In this document: in pieces, positions 34,459 through 46,018 of the stretch | Layout: the number at the start of each line of letters is the position of its first letter | Numbering within the stretch: position 1 is the stretch's first letter | NCBI GenBank assembly: GCA_003988795.1 | Contig: QYAK01000042.1 | Coordinates: forward strand, 172,506-236,505 | Direction of reading: 5' to 3' | From: Proliferodiscus dingleyae | Lineage: Eukaryota; Ascomycota; Leotiomycetes; Helotiales; Lachnaceae | DNA: 64,000 nucleotides | Translations under genes and position numbers: made by a program | Notes under the pieces: generated by a model | Told to the model about the DNA's origin: nothing | The model's input: only the letters and a program-made list of their open reading frames with translations | The model's database searches: none

Positions 34459-36116
34459 ACATGCATGTATAGCAGGGCGTTCTTGAGAGCTCGGAAAACT
34501 GCTTGCGGGGCATGGATGGATACACATATTTGGCTCACTGCCTTGTACATGAATACTTCTACCTGGTTGGGCTGCGATGTGATTTGATGGTCATTCAGAG
34601 GGGGCGCACTGGTAAAAGCGAATGTCTTAAGAATGATATCAATCAGCAAGCGTTCTCAAAGGTCTTAGGCAAGCTCACTGCGGTGATTTAGTAATATCAA
34701 TTTTAGCAGTAGCCATACCGAGAGGGACTCTCGACTATACTAAACTTCCTGCTGTCTCATTCCAGATTGTTCCATCTGCTACAGATCATTATATTTCAAA
34801 TTCAAGTCAATCATTCGGATAATATCTGCGCGGAGCTTAGTGGGGTGCGCTCTCTCCCCAGACTAGTGCAAATCCTTTAGAACTCTTACAGCCACCTCAC
34901 CTTTCTCGATGTTATCGTTATAGTCCTCAAGACTTTTACTGAAGAGTGTCAAATTCAATCAGAAGTACTGTGACGGAGCAGGGAGCCGCTCGTCATAGAA
35001 AATATTCAGTTTGATGATAGGAGTTGAAGCTTCTAGAGATGACACAAGTCCTGGATTCTAGGGACTCGATTCCCCAATTCTCCTCCAGTGATATGCTGCT
35101 TACGAATGCACACAATTCCACAACGACCACAACGATTTAAAAGCAAACGCTGAAAAAGAGATCGTAGGGGTATAAGTCAGCGTGGGAAATTGATTTTTTA
35201 TACCGTCGGGGAGACTTCTCGCCGACTACTATGCCCTCAACCTATGCCGACGATCAAGTCATGCAGAAGCGAAGACACACGGACAGTACACTGTAAATTT
35301 GCATATGTCATCTCACATCACGAGTATTGATAATATTCAAGGGTAGGTATTGGCCAATGCGGACTTGACAATCCGAAGTTCGATGTGTTTTGTTTGCAGA
35401 CTCAGAGAAGTTGTGAGACGGAAGAGGCACTAACGAAAGAATATTAATTCTATCAAACTCCAGTGACGTTCTCGCCCTATGGCCACTGATGCTCCGCTAT
35501 GTTGTCCCCATGCGAGTCCCCATGCGAGGAACATCTCACTTTACAACTGTACCTCAAAAACACACGGGGTCTTGTTCGCTGGAATTAGAACTAATTATCG
35601 GTTGCCCTACCTTTTTGCTTCGTCCTCTCTGATGCCTGACGAAGCGAGAGCGAAAGGAGATGGAATATCTCAGCTCCGAGCTGCAGCGGTCTTGGACACT
35701 TCGTGCGTAAGCTTTAGATGGGTCTTGTATGGCAGCGATGATAGTGTAAGCGCTTTGTCAAGTAAGCTTCTGCAGAGCAGGGTCCCATCCAGGAAAGCAG
35801 CTCACAATCAGTCGTCGACGCTAACCTGGATTCGTATCTCGCTGCTTAGGGCTCAGCGTGGGTCTTTGCTCATGCTTCGCCTCTGGCGATTTTGTGACCT
35901 GGTCATTGCGCTTGTTGAGAGAAGGGAAGATGACGGCGCAGTAATCAAAGTGCCTTAGGTGTATTAAGAATCTACGTCCGTAATAGCCCTTGGTAATTAT
36001 AAATACTCAGATATCTGCCAGATGCAGTTGTGTATTTGCCATAGAAGTCTATCACTTGCATCTTTTCATTTACAGAAGTGTAAAGGTGACACTTCTTGAA
36101 AGGCGTATTATTTGAC
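34459..36116. other. Intergenic of about 1.7 kb
   Basis: No supported gene. A 12-bp unit containing CCCCATGCGAG is tandemly duplicated near 35506-35528. A 159-codon frame (35479-35958) has an ATG but no recognisable features. Confidence 0.5.
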
Positions 36117-37763
36117 ATGATGCTCAAACCCATTTCTTCATCTCTGGCAATTATCGGGTTTTCTTCTATGGCCTTAGCTAGCCAACCATGTTCCGTCAAT
36201 AATGTCGACGTTCCCGGAGCCCAGGTGCTTAATGTCACGAGTGTTTTACGTACTAACATCAGCGCACCTGCGGTCCCGCCATTTCCAGCTTACACTGGAA
36301 TATCTTTTTGCGATGTTACGGTCGTGCTCACTCACCCGGGCGAAAATGACACAGTTACTACAGAAGTTTGGTTGCCCACTGACGGTTGGAATGGCCGTTT
36401 CCAGGTGAGTCATCGGAAACACTTATATAACTGTGACAATGCTTGAATCAAGATATACTGACTTGGTCAAAAGGCAACTGGTGGCGGTGGATGGGCGAGT
36501 GGAATAGGAACTCCAGAATTGGGTCCCGCTGTTGCTCAGGGATATTCAGCAGCGACAACTGATGGCGGAAACCTTGGAACTGGATTTGGCCTGAATCCTG
36601 CGGCTTTCGACAGTAATGTTGAGGTACTTCCTGGCATCTGGAAGGATTACATCTACCGTTCGGTGCACGACATGGCTGTTATTGGCAAAGCTGTTTCCGC
36701 GAGCTATTATGGCAAATCTCCAAAATCCTCTTACTGGAACGGTTGTTCAACTGGCGGTAGGCAAGGTGTGCAAGCTGCTCAAGCATATCCCAACGATTTC
36801 GACGGGATTATGGCTGGAGCACCCGTTGTGAACCTCGTCCAGCTTGGCATGGCCGCAGAATGGCCCTATATTGCGATGAATAACGAAAAGACATTCCCGC
36901 CTCAATGTGTCTACGATGCTTTCATGAATGCCAGCATAACTCAATGCGACTGTCTGGACGGAGTGGAAGATCGGCTCATTAGCAACATCAAGGATTGTCA
37001 TTTCGATCCATATACTCTGGTAGGTACTCGAGTCCAATGCGACGGGACTACCATTACCATTACCGAGTCAACAGCCACTGTCTACAAGAAAATGCTCGAG
37101 GGGCCGAGAACCCCTTCCGATCAGTTTCTCTGGTACGGACTTGAGGTTGGCGTGCATGTCGATGATCTCTATACTGGAGATGCGAACACCGTTACCACAA
37201 ACGGAACGACAGTTGCAGTTCCATTTGGGGTGTCAGACACATTTATTCAATACTTTTTGAAACATGATCCCTCCTTCGACACTTCTACTATCACATACGA
37301 GGAGTACGCACAGCTCTTTGCCCAGGCCATCAGTCAGTACGGCCAAAATATCAGCAACAACCCTGACCTCACTCCATTCCGCGAGGCCGGAGGGAAGATG
37401 ATTGTCTGGCATGGCCTAGGAGACAATGTTGCTCCTCCAAGAGGAACGGTCAATTATCGACAACGGGTGGAAGACTTGATGGGAGGTGCACATGCTGTTG
37501 ATGAATTTTGGCGGCTATTTCTCGCCCCAGGTGTCAGCCACTGTGGTGGAGGTTACGGACCGCTTCCTACAGATCCTTTGGCAGCGGTAGTGGCCTGGGT
37601 AGAGGAAGGAACAGTGCCGGATACACTGGCTGCACAGTACACAAATCCTAGTGGTGCTGTCGTGACCCACGATATCTGCCGGTATCCGCTTGTCTCAAGA
37701 TATGACGGCATTGGAGATCCAAAGCTTGCCAGCAGCTATACATGTGCAGAATCTTTTGCATAG
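36117..37763 (+). CDS. Secreted tannase/feruloyl esterase family enzyme
   Basis: Exons are 36117-36404 and 36474-37763, giving 525 residues. A signal peptide spans about 1-21 (SSLAIIGFSSMALA). The alpha/beta-hydrolase triad is visible as Ser188 in GCSTGG, Asp413 in GLGDNVAPP and His452 in GVSHCGGG. Cys187 and Cys453 sit next to the triad Ser and His; this is the CS-D-HC disulfide motif characteristic of the tannase family (Pfam tannase; feruloyl esterase B and tannases). Several N-glycosylation sequons are present. The enzyme should hydrolyse ester bonds in gallotannins or feruloylated cell-wall polymers outside the cell; which of these cannot be told here. Two adjacent ATGs give the same mature protein. 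Confidence 0.9.
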
Positions 37764-38379
37764 TGAATGGCGCTCTTTTGGAGGCGAAATTATACTTAGT
37801 CTAAGGCCGATGACGATTTCGTCAACGAGCTGCTACTCAGGTCGGGCTCGTCAACCTTCAAAAAATCATCTTCACTTCATATGAGTCACTCATTACATGA
37901 ATTTCTCTATAAAAGTACATAGTTCGAGGGACGATAATTATTAATCAATGAACCCATACCCACACGCCTCATTGCGGATGAAATTTAATAAAATGATCCT
38001 AACACCGTAAGGTACACAGAATTAGGTAGCTACCCTGTTACGAGCTTGTTATTCTGTTGTTGATCTGGTAATGATATTCTCAGATGTGTTTGCTATCAAT
38101 GCCTCGAATAGCCGTTTCCTCAATTTCCATCATTTCCCCGCTAGGCATTAGGGCCCTCAGTCCATTCAAAAATTCTGTTCAGCGCCACATACAAGTTGGA
38201 CAAATTCCTACAGTTCCTACTACCTTTCCCATCAAACTCTTCACACAACTTGCATCTTTCACTGTCAAATATCATAATTTCATCAAGGCAACAACTTCGC
38301 ATTTAGCTCCTAGGAATTACTGTTTCAGACGTCTCTGAAAAATTCATTGGCTCGGAGATAACAGGGCTCCAAATTTATC
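37764..38379. other. Intergenic
   Basis: Tannase 3' flank and promoter of the hydrolase gene; AT-rich, nothing else seen. Confidence 0.65.
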
Positions 38380-39207
38380 ATGGAAAGTAGCGTACACATC
38401 GTGGCCCCTTCTGGGGACCACACCCAAACGATCATACTACTCCACGGTCGAGACAGTATTGCATCGGAATTTGCGGAAGAATTTTTTGAGAGTCAGGCGT
38501 CAGACAATCGTACTTTACTAGAAATATTCCCAACAACAAGATGGGTTTTCCCGACTTCGAAAATCCGGAATTCCGCACGCTTTGAAACCCCAATGTCTCA
38601 ATGGTTTGATATGTGGTCGGTAGATAATCACTTGGAAAAGAATGAGATTCAAATTGATGGATTGAGAGAAAGTGTCGAGGAGATTCTCGGTCTGATTCGG
38701 AATGAGGCTATTTTGATCTCACCTGACCGAATTATCCTCGGCGGGATCAGTCAAGGATGCGCTACTGCAATAGACACCTTGCTATACGGTGGAATACGGC
38801 TCGGTGGATTTATTGGACTTAGCAGTTGGCTTCCATTTGAGCCAGAAATCGCCACATCTATGGGGAACAACATGACGTGGAGTACAGTTACGAACAGACT
38901 GCACTACAGCCAAAGAATGCTCGACACATCTACAGATCAAGCAAAAACGATATCAGCACTTTCAGACTTTAGCTCCACTTCTGTGCTCGAGACCCCGGTC
39001 TTCCTGTCTCACTGCTTGAATGATGATATTGTTCCTATTGGCAATGGAAAGAAGTTATCTACGACATTGGAAAAACTCGGCATGGTGGTTTCGTGGAAAG
39101 AGTACGAAGATGGAGGACACTGGGTCAACGAGCCTCAAGGAGTGAATGACATTGTATCATTCATACATTCATGTCGTCGAATTCACTTCGACGAACAAGT
39201 GATATGA
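38380..39207 (+). CDS. Phospholipase/carboxylesterase family hydrolase (acyl-protein-thioesterase-like)
   Basis: Single exon, 275 residues, no signal peptide. The fold signature is complete: IILLHGRDS near the start, the nucleophile Ser124 in GGISQGCAT, the acid in LNDDIVP (Asp215 or Asp216) and His247 in GGHWV. The protein belongs to the abhydrolase_2 group with acyl-protein thioesterases and lysophospholipases, which release palmitate from proteins or lipids in the cytosol. It is longer than classical Apt1 (about 230 residues) and more divergent, as often seen for fungal accessory paralogues. A PhyH-type dioxygenase gene follows in the same orientation 295 bp later; a functional link is speculative. 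Confidence 0.8.
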   Translation: MESSVHIVAPSGDHTQTIILLHGRDSIASEFAEEFFESQASDNRTLLEIFPTTRWVFPTSKIRNSARFETPMSQWFDMWSVDNHLEKNEIQIDGLRESVEEILGLIRNEAILISPDRIILGGISQGCATAIDTLLYGGIRLGGFIGLSSWLPFEPEIATSMGNNMTWSTVTNRLHYSQRMLDTSTDQAKTISALSDFSSTSVLETPVFLSHCLNDDIVPIGNGKKLSTTLEKLGMVVSWKEYEDGGHWVNEPQGVNDIVSFIHSCRRIHFDEQVI

Positions 39208-39502
39208 ACAGCATTGAATTCACTGCTAGTGTTCCTGTCCTAATGCTGAGGTCTTGCAAAGAACGCTATGTCCTGAGTGAGCAGTTCAGAATTGTGAAGG
39301 AGGAGGGACAAAGTGAGCATCGAGATGTCTTGGGCGATGCGGGGAACGCTAAGATAAAGCTGATCTCCAACACCCCTCTCCTATTCGTCAACGCGCAACG
39401 TCACTGGAGACCTTCTGATAACGATCTGAAGAAGAAGCAATGTGAATATACTTTTTCTTTCAGGTGAATCTTGTCACATAATTCCGGATATCAACGCACA
39501 CA

Positions 39503-40411
39503 ATGCCAGCTTCACTCCGCAGCTCTGGAGCCTTCCCGCCTCAACGTTCCTCAATAACCTCCATAACCCTTAGTCCTGCCGAGCTGTCCTCGAAATGCCT
39601 CACCTCCCACCAATTGCAGGCCAGTCTCGAGGCTCTCCACCGAGATGGCATACTTATATTGAACAATGCCGTCTCTATCGATCACCTAGACAAATTAAAC
39701 GCACAAATGGTCCCAGAAGCGCAAGCTCTACATGCGCGCAGCACGACTCACCACAACTTCGGCCACGGCACCGGCAATATCCAGCAAGATGCTGTGCTGG
39801 ACCCAGACTTCATCTTCGAAGACATAATCGCCAACCCTTTCGCCACAGCAATAACTGAATGTTTGTTAGGCCCCAACCCGCGCTTGCGCTTCCAAAGCGC
39901 AAATACCGCATTCAAGGCGAAGAAGCGGCAGCCGGTGCATGTAGATGTGCATTTCGACTTCCCCAAGATTCCTTTCGGGCTTTGTATAAACATCAATTTG
40001 ATCGATGTGGACCCTGGGAACGGCTCTACAGAGCTATGGCCAGGGAGCCACCTGGATACTGACTGGCGGGATGAGGTAGAGCTTCCGGGCTCCGTCATCC
40101 CAGAGGAGACTGTGGAGCGTAGGAGAAAGGTGGCGCCGCCTGTGCAGCCTGTCATTCCCAAGGGTGCATTGATAATCAGAGATTTGAGGCTTTGGCATGC
40201 CGGAATGCCGAATTTGAGCAATGATGTGAGGGTTATGCTTGTGACTATTCATTTCCCGGCCTGGTATAGAACGGAACAAACTATCCTGCTACCTGAAAGT
40301 CTGAGAGGTAAGATTGAATGGGGCAATCTGATGCCATGTGTGGAATGGGTACCAGAGGGCTATGACTATTTGCAAGGTCAGCATGACCACGACTTTGACT
40401 TGCTTCCGTAG
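39503..40411 (+). CDS. Phytanoyl-CoA dioxygenase (PhyH) family oxygenase
   Basis: Single exon, 302 residues. The iron-binding facial triad of Fe(II)/2-oxoglutarate oxygenases is visible: His146-x-Asp148 (HVD, within PVHVDVHFDFP) and the distal His232 in RLWHAGMPN, with an Arg a few residues on as the likely 2-oxoglutarate ligand. The ELWPGSH motif is typical for the PhyH family. No targeting signal is obvious, and the C-terminus is not a peroxisomal PTS1. Fungal members include secondary-metabolite hydroxylases as well as catabolic enzymes. The substrate is unknown. Confidence 0.85.
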   Translation: MPASLRSSGAFPPQRSSITSITLSPAELSSKCLTSHQLQASLEALHRDGILILNNAVSIDHLDKLNAQMVPEAQALHARSTTHHNFGHGTGNIQQDAVLDPDFIFEDIIANPFATAITECLLGPNPRLRFQSANTAFKAKKRQPVHVDVHFDFPKIPFGLCININLIDVDPGNGSTELWPGSHLDTDWRDEVELPGSVIPEETVERRRKVAPPVQPVIPKGALIIRDLRLWHAGMPNLSNDVRVMLVTIHFPAWYRTEQTILLPESLRGKIEWGNLMPCVEWVPEGYDYLQGQHDHDFDLLP

Positions 40412-41221
40412 CACACAAATTGTCTGAATAGATCATCTTCAAATTCCTGAAGCCACGCGTTGAATGATTTTACAATCATTTCATCTTGGCCCGGGTAGTT
40501 GTGGAGCTCATATAAATTGTATGCTTGTCCAAAGTTGAATTGCTACACACCCCGAACATGAAAAATTCTAGTAAGCAATGGCTAGTGCCGGATCCTCCTC
40601 AAAACCAACAAGCTTGATATATATGACTCAAAGCTAGAATAGGGCCATTCTTGCCACGTAGAAGACTGTCATTGAATATTCGAAATCACAAGAGATGAGA
40701 TATTCAACTAGAGTAGTGTTTCGGGGTCAAGAAAGAGGTGTGCGTCACAAGGTATCGATTATGTGCTCCTGAGTAGACCATGATAGCTTCCATGAAATTT
40801 GAGGGGGTAATAATCTAAACAAAGCCGTAGGATATCAAAGCTGTACATGATATATAACTTCAAGCTGCGAGGCAAAAATGCCGTGCGGTCAAGCCCCTTC
40901 ACCCCATGCGATGCAGCATTTAAAATAACTTAACTCGTACCGCCATGCCTTCCCAAATCCAAACGAGCCCACAAGTATTTCAAAGATAAGTGAGGTAACA
41001 AAATTGATATGGTATGTCCAAACAACCTGCCTGCCAAATGATATGGAATATGTTACATGGGTGTATAATAAAAGAAATGATTGCACGAAATCGTCCATAT
41101 CGTCGTTATATGGTATGTGGCAGATATAAACTGGAAGAGAAGTCCGCAATGATTCAGGATATCGAAAATGAGGCCGTATAGAGCGATGAAAAAGCGAGCG
41201 TCGTTCAGAAACATAGGTTCG
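40412..41221. other. Convergent intergenic region
   Basis: 3' flanks of the PhyH gene and of the RING-PH-vWA gene. Nothing else supported. Confidence 0.65.
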
Positions 41222-44200
41222 TTAACTTTCTTCCCTGATACCCCCTTCACCTCCGCCTTCTTCTCTCCATTCTCGGCTTCGTTCTGTGAGTCGCTTCACA
41301 CCGCTGACTCGGCCAGACCAAAGGCTCTCAACTGGAGTGCGGAAAGTGTATCCTCGTTGGCTGCTAATGACACCAATTGCCTGAAGGACAGCCTTCCTAG
41401 AATCTCTTCCGAAGACCGCAGGGTGATTGATCCATTCAAGGCTTGACTCCAATTCGGAATCAAGCGCAGCAACAGTAACAGCATCTATGCCAGGAGAAGA
41501 GTTCATTTGAAGTGCATCATTCGACTGATTGCGTGTAAGATTGCCGCTATGACTTGAAGTAACGGTATTCGCAGAAGTAGGAGATGGTGTACGTCGACGA
41601 TCGGGGCTCGCATTTGAAGTTGGAGACGATCCTTCGGTGTTCCCTGGATTAGGAGATTTCGTTGATGGAGTTGGTGGTATTGGAGGGAGGCCTCCCTTAC
41701 CCAAGCCTTTCAGTATTGACCGTGTCTCATTGAGAAGATGCTGTGCACGATCATGCTGCCCGCGTGAGACTAACGTCAATGCACGTGTGAGCATATCTGA
41801 AGTAAGAAGTTCCATTCGTCGTTGAACGACACTTGGATGTGGAGGAATAGGAGGTGTGTTGGGCCAGACAGACTTCTTCTGGCTAGGCGACGCGGGAAGC
41901 ATAGTGATTGCGAGTAGAGAAGGGCGAGGTAGGTGTGTAACAGTTCCATCGCGAAGGATGTCACCCCACGTAAGATCAGCTTGGATGAGAGGGACTTCCT
42001 CAATAGACAGAGTACGTTGATCGTCTTGATCTAGAGGGCCTCCAAGTGCCTCGAGCCCGGAAACGATAGATTCCCATGGGTCCTGAGGTAACTGTTCTTG
42101 GGAGGCGTTATCGGGTGCGATGACAAGTTGAACAAGAATGTCCCGCTTGTCACCAAATCTGAGGTCTCCTAATGCAGCTTCGGCATCTTTGCCTGCGGCA
42201 CGTTTCGTGATCTGTAAAGCCCCGCTGATCTTGACGAACTTCGCAGGGGATCCTTCAGGTAATCTGAGCTTCAGCTTGACATTTTGGTGAGACATCGTTT
42301 GCAAGGCTCCGAGGCAACCTGCAAGACATTCTCTCAGCATCATCCAATCCTTGACGTAAGTATATGATGCCTTCGTCCGAGTCGATAGCTCGATCATGGT
42401 ATCAGGTTTGTGTGTCATGCCAAGACCGAAAGAGTGGATTGCAATTCTGCATTGATTAATACACAGCTTTTCAAAAGCTATGGAGACATAGGGAGTTACT
42501 TACTTCGCAGCCTCCGCTCTTGATACAACGAAATCCACGCTCTCTGCATCCGAGGTCGAGGAGTCGCTGATCAAGAGGATGGTGGCAATAGGATTGTTAG
42601 ACTTGCGCTGCATTAGCAGGTCCATTGCAACATTTGCACCTTCGACTACATCAGCCCGGTGGCTCTTTTGTCCAACAGGCCTGATAGATGACAAGACACC
42701 ACTCCACCCGTTCCAGGTTTTTGTTGTCATGCCGACTAAGGGAGCTGCTCCATTGCTCGAGCCGAATGTGACCAGACCCATGCGATCGCGCTCTCCCAGA
42801 TTTTGCACCATAAATTTGAGCGCATCTCGGACAAGACTAATCTTGACTCCTTGCATTGATGAGGATATTGGGACGACGACGACGATGTCGACAGGGACGT
42901 GAACAGCGGCGGGTAAACGGACATTTTTCTGATTGGTATACTCCGTTGGGGCCGTTGTTGCTGACTTAGCCCCGCCATATGAAGATGAATTCAGCGAGGA
43001 CACGCGTCTGGGATTTGTAACTCTGTGCCAGTCCTCTTCATCTGTCTCCGAGAGATCATAATCTGGACTGCGTACAGGGGAGCTCTCAACAGCATTCAGG
43101 TCGAGTAGAGCTTGCTGCCACAATTTCAACTGATTTCGATTATCGAACTTGAGGTGAAATGATGGTAGCTCGGCCACTGAGAGGCTGAGAGTCAGAACGT
43201 TCTCTTCTGCTGGTCTAAGATTAGACATCGTGATTTTCTCGGTTTGACCAAGAGATGGTTTACCACCAGTTTCTGAGACCTCGTTGAGGTGCTTCTTGAT
43301 CAGGATGGACCCCTTCAAAGTGCATCGACTGTTCTTGCGGGCAGGAGCTGTATCCTCCCAACCTTGCGGGATTGCTATTTTCTTCTCTTTTACACAGATG
43401 AGCATTTCTGCAAAGAGAAAACACTCAAGTTCCTGCCATGACTGTCGGTCTTTTCCGACTCGAATTGTTCCATAGAGACGGAGTTTCCCAAATCTAATGG
43501 CGCGTTAGTCTTTGAAAACATAGTGTCTCCGTCACCGCATACCTATTGAAATCCAGACCATGCCAATTTTCTACTCTCACGCGAAGATTCTCGGTGATCT
43601 CATCCAATACCTCTGGTGACTCGTAAGGATAGAATCGAGGTGCGCTTTGAGCGGGAGACGGTGGCCTGGCGTAGGTGTCTTCCGGACGTGGCCCCGGCAT
43701 AGGGGGAACCGCTCGAAGATCATCTGGATCAGGTCGCCATTTGTTGTCCGGAACCTCTACTGTGACCAGGCAGGTCAAGGTCTGCTGCTGTCGTGATCGA
43801 TTCAGAGTTGGGAATTCTGAACGTACGCTGACGGATGGGGTTGGTATTGGATTCCTTGAGACGCTGGACCGTGGACTGATCAACCCTGCTTCCATTGCTT
43901 GTACATCATAGTCATGGCGCCGCGGTGGACCACTGGTCGCGGTTTCAGAGTATCCAACAGATGATCCACCGCCAGTAGCCTCCGAGTCATTGCGATTATG
44001 CCCATTGCGCGAGCCAGCAGCATATCTGTCTCTACTGTCTCTACTGTCGCCCCCAACGCTGCCTCTCGTGTCCCGGCTGCTGTCCCTGGCTCCTTGCGGG
44101 CGGTTAGATTCTCTACTGTTTGGTCGCACAGTCTGCCCGTCCCATGGCGTTGGAGTTGGCGTTGTCTGAGACCGCGTCGACTGGTCACTGGCCGAGACTG

Positions 44201-45135
44201 ACCGCACAATGCTACTTAGCTTCTCTGCGACGAATATCAGCACTCTGGTATGGTAGAGGAAGACGCACCGCCAGTGAAGGTCTTACCAATATCCAGTACA
44301 TTCCCTCCCCTGCTCGTATCTAAACCTAAGGGTGCGTTGCATGTCGGGCAGTATTGCGACTCGAATTCTTTTATGTATTCATAGAAGCATGCTTCATGAG
44401 AGACATGGCCGCAGGAAAACTGCAGAATGCGTTCTCCCCGAAGCGTATGCTCCAACGGCTCCTCGCACACCGCACATTCACTGCCAACGAATGTCCGCTC
44501 GCGCCTCGTGCGGCTCCTGTCTGTGTCCAGCATTCCTGCCATTCCTCCGCCGGCTCGCCTGCGCAAGTCGATGGCGCCTTGGTTGTTCCTCAAGTGTGAC
44601 GAGTTGGCTGTAGCCGTCCTGCGGGAGGAACCTGATCTAACAATCGGCCGCTGCTCTGCGTGCACGCAAGTGTTAGTTGACGAGTGTCCGCATCCAAAAT
44701 CCACATCCACTTCGGCTTCCGCAACCACAAGCGCAGCAGGTGGCGGTGGCAATGGTGATGGCAATGGCAATGGCCGCAACAGAGGGCCTCACACAGGAGA
44801 AAGGAAGGTAGCAAAAACAGGAGACTGTATGTATGAGAAGGAGATGGTGGAAAGGAGCAAGTGTTGAATTCAAAAGAGAAGGCGGTTGTAACGATCCAGA
44901 AGCAAGTGTTTTAGTAGAACACAGGGGGCAACGTACCCGTTTTTGGGAGAGTTCCTGCGACACGGGCTCCACTGAGGACGTCCTTGTCTTTTCCTGGCCC
45001 CTTCTCGCCCTTCCTGGTCTTTTTACCCGTGCTGCCCAGCAGTCCGAGCTCATACAGCGCCGAAACCTGGTCCTTCTCCTGCTGTTCTTTCGTTGCCGGC
45101 GAAGAGGGGTTGTGGCCGAAGAGATTTTTCGACAT
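41222..45135 (-). CDS. RING-PH-vWA protein, Far1/Ste5-like scaffold
   Basis: Exons in translation order: 45135-44937, 44655-44287, 44224-43543, 43493-42504 and 42446-41222, giving 1154 residues. A RING-H2 finger lies near 127-175 (CAVCEEPLEH, then FSCGHVSHEACFYEYI and CPTCNAPLG). A Ser/Arg-rich disordered stretch follows. A PH domain spans about 418-545 (FGKLRLYGTIRVGKDRQSWQ, ending LKLWQQALLDLN), and a vWA domain about 615-790 (PVDIVVVVPISSSM, a MIDAS-like DxSxS variant, then GLVTFGSS). The C-terminal half is Pro/Ser-rich with a final basic segment. RING, PH and vWA in this order are the architecture of Far1 and Ste5, which tether Gbeta-gamma, PIP lipids and the MAPK cascade in the pheromone pathway. 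The first intron is unusually long (281 bp). The upstream frame stays open, so an extra 5' exon is possible. Confidence 0.78.
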
Positions 45136-45650
45136 GTACCAGTGTTTGCGGGAGTCGCAGGCGGACGAATGGTGGTGGTGGTGAGCTTGCGGGGTCGGAT
45201 GACTGTTCTTGCTCCGTTGTAGTACGTCAATTGGAGTCCCGGGGTGATATGTGCTCAAGTAACTGGAGATGGATATGAACTCTAGTTCTTATCGATTTGT
45301 CTAATCCTGCGAAACGCTAACTAAGGGTTTGCGGTGTCAGGGAAAAGCACAAGAACCAGAACCGTGGCTGTGGCCGTGGCGGGATCAGGCTCGGGGGGCG
45401 GCCCAGAGCGATGTTATGTATAAGCAACTAAGAACTGATTGCTAGTTCTGGACGGGAGATGAATGCGCTCGAGCCGCAACCAAACACGGGTGCTGGATAG
45501 TAGTTTGACTGAAGTCACGCAGAGTGAACTGTCTTGGAGCGACTCCCAGAGCCTTGGAATTTGGAATATGCGACTTGCAACTTGCAACTTGCGATCTCGT
45601 GGGTGGCCGCTGCAATTGAGAGGGCAGAGAGGCTGGTCGCACGCCGCTTG

Positions 45651-45711
45651 TCTGCCTGCCTACTTGCCTTGCCTGCTTGACTGCCTGCCTGCCTGCTTGC
45701 TTGTGCATGCA
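45651..45711 (+). repeat. Imperfect CTGC/CTTG microsatellite
   Basis: Repeated CTGC, CTTG and CCTGC units over about 60 bp, upstream of the RING-PH-vWA gene. Confidence 0.75.
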
Positions 45712-45979
45712 TGAGCAGCCGGTGGGGCAATGGATGAGGACAGGACCAGGCCAGGGCAGCTTGGAAGCCCTTTCGCCCAGCAATCAGGGCTCGCAAGTGG
45801 TGCCCGTCGGTAGCTGAGACGAGATTCTGGAGAATGCTAGTAGCCCCCGAGGAAGGAGTAGAAGGATGGAGATAAATGACTTGAATATTTTTGGAGCTGT
45901 AATACAGTGACAGCTCTTACCACATGGCGAGAAGGAGCTGGAGACGAGGACGAGTATAGTAGTTGTGCGCGTCACTCTC

Positions 45980-46018
45980 TCTCCACCTCCGTCTCCATCA
46001 CCATCTCCATCAATCAGT
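45980..46018 (+). repeat. CTCCAT/CACCAT pyrimidine-rich repeat
   Basis: Imperfect hexamer copies such as CTCCAC, CTCCGT, CTCCAT and CACCAT in a row. Confidence 0.6.

Noticed and set aside
35479..35958. 159-codon ATG frame upstream of the tannase gene
   Set aside because: No domain, signal peptide or family resemblance; the start overlaps a small tandem duplication.
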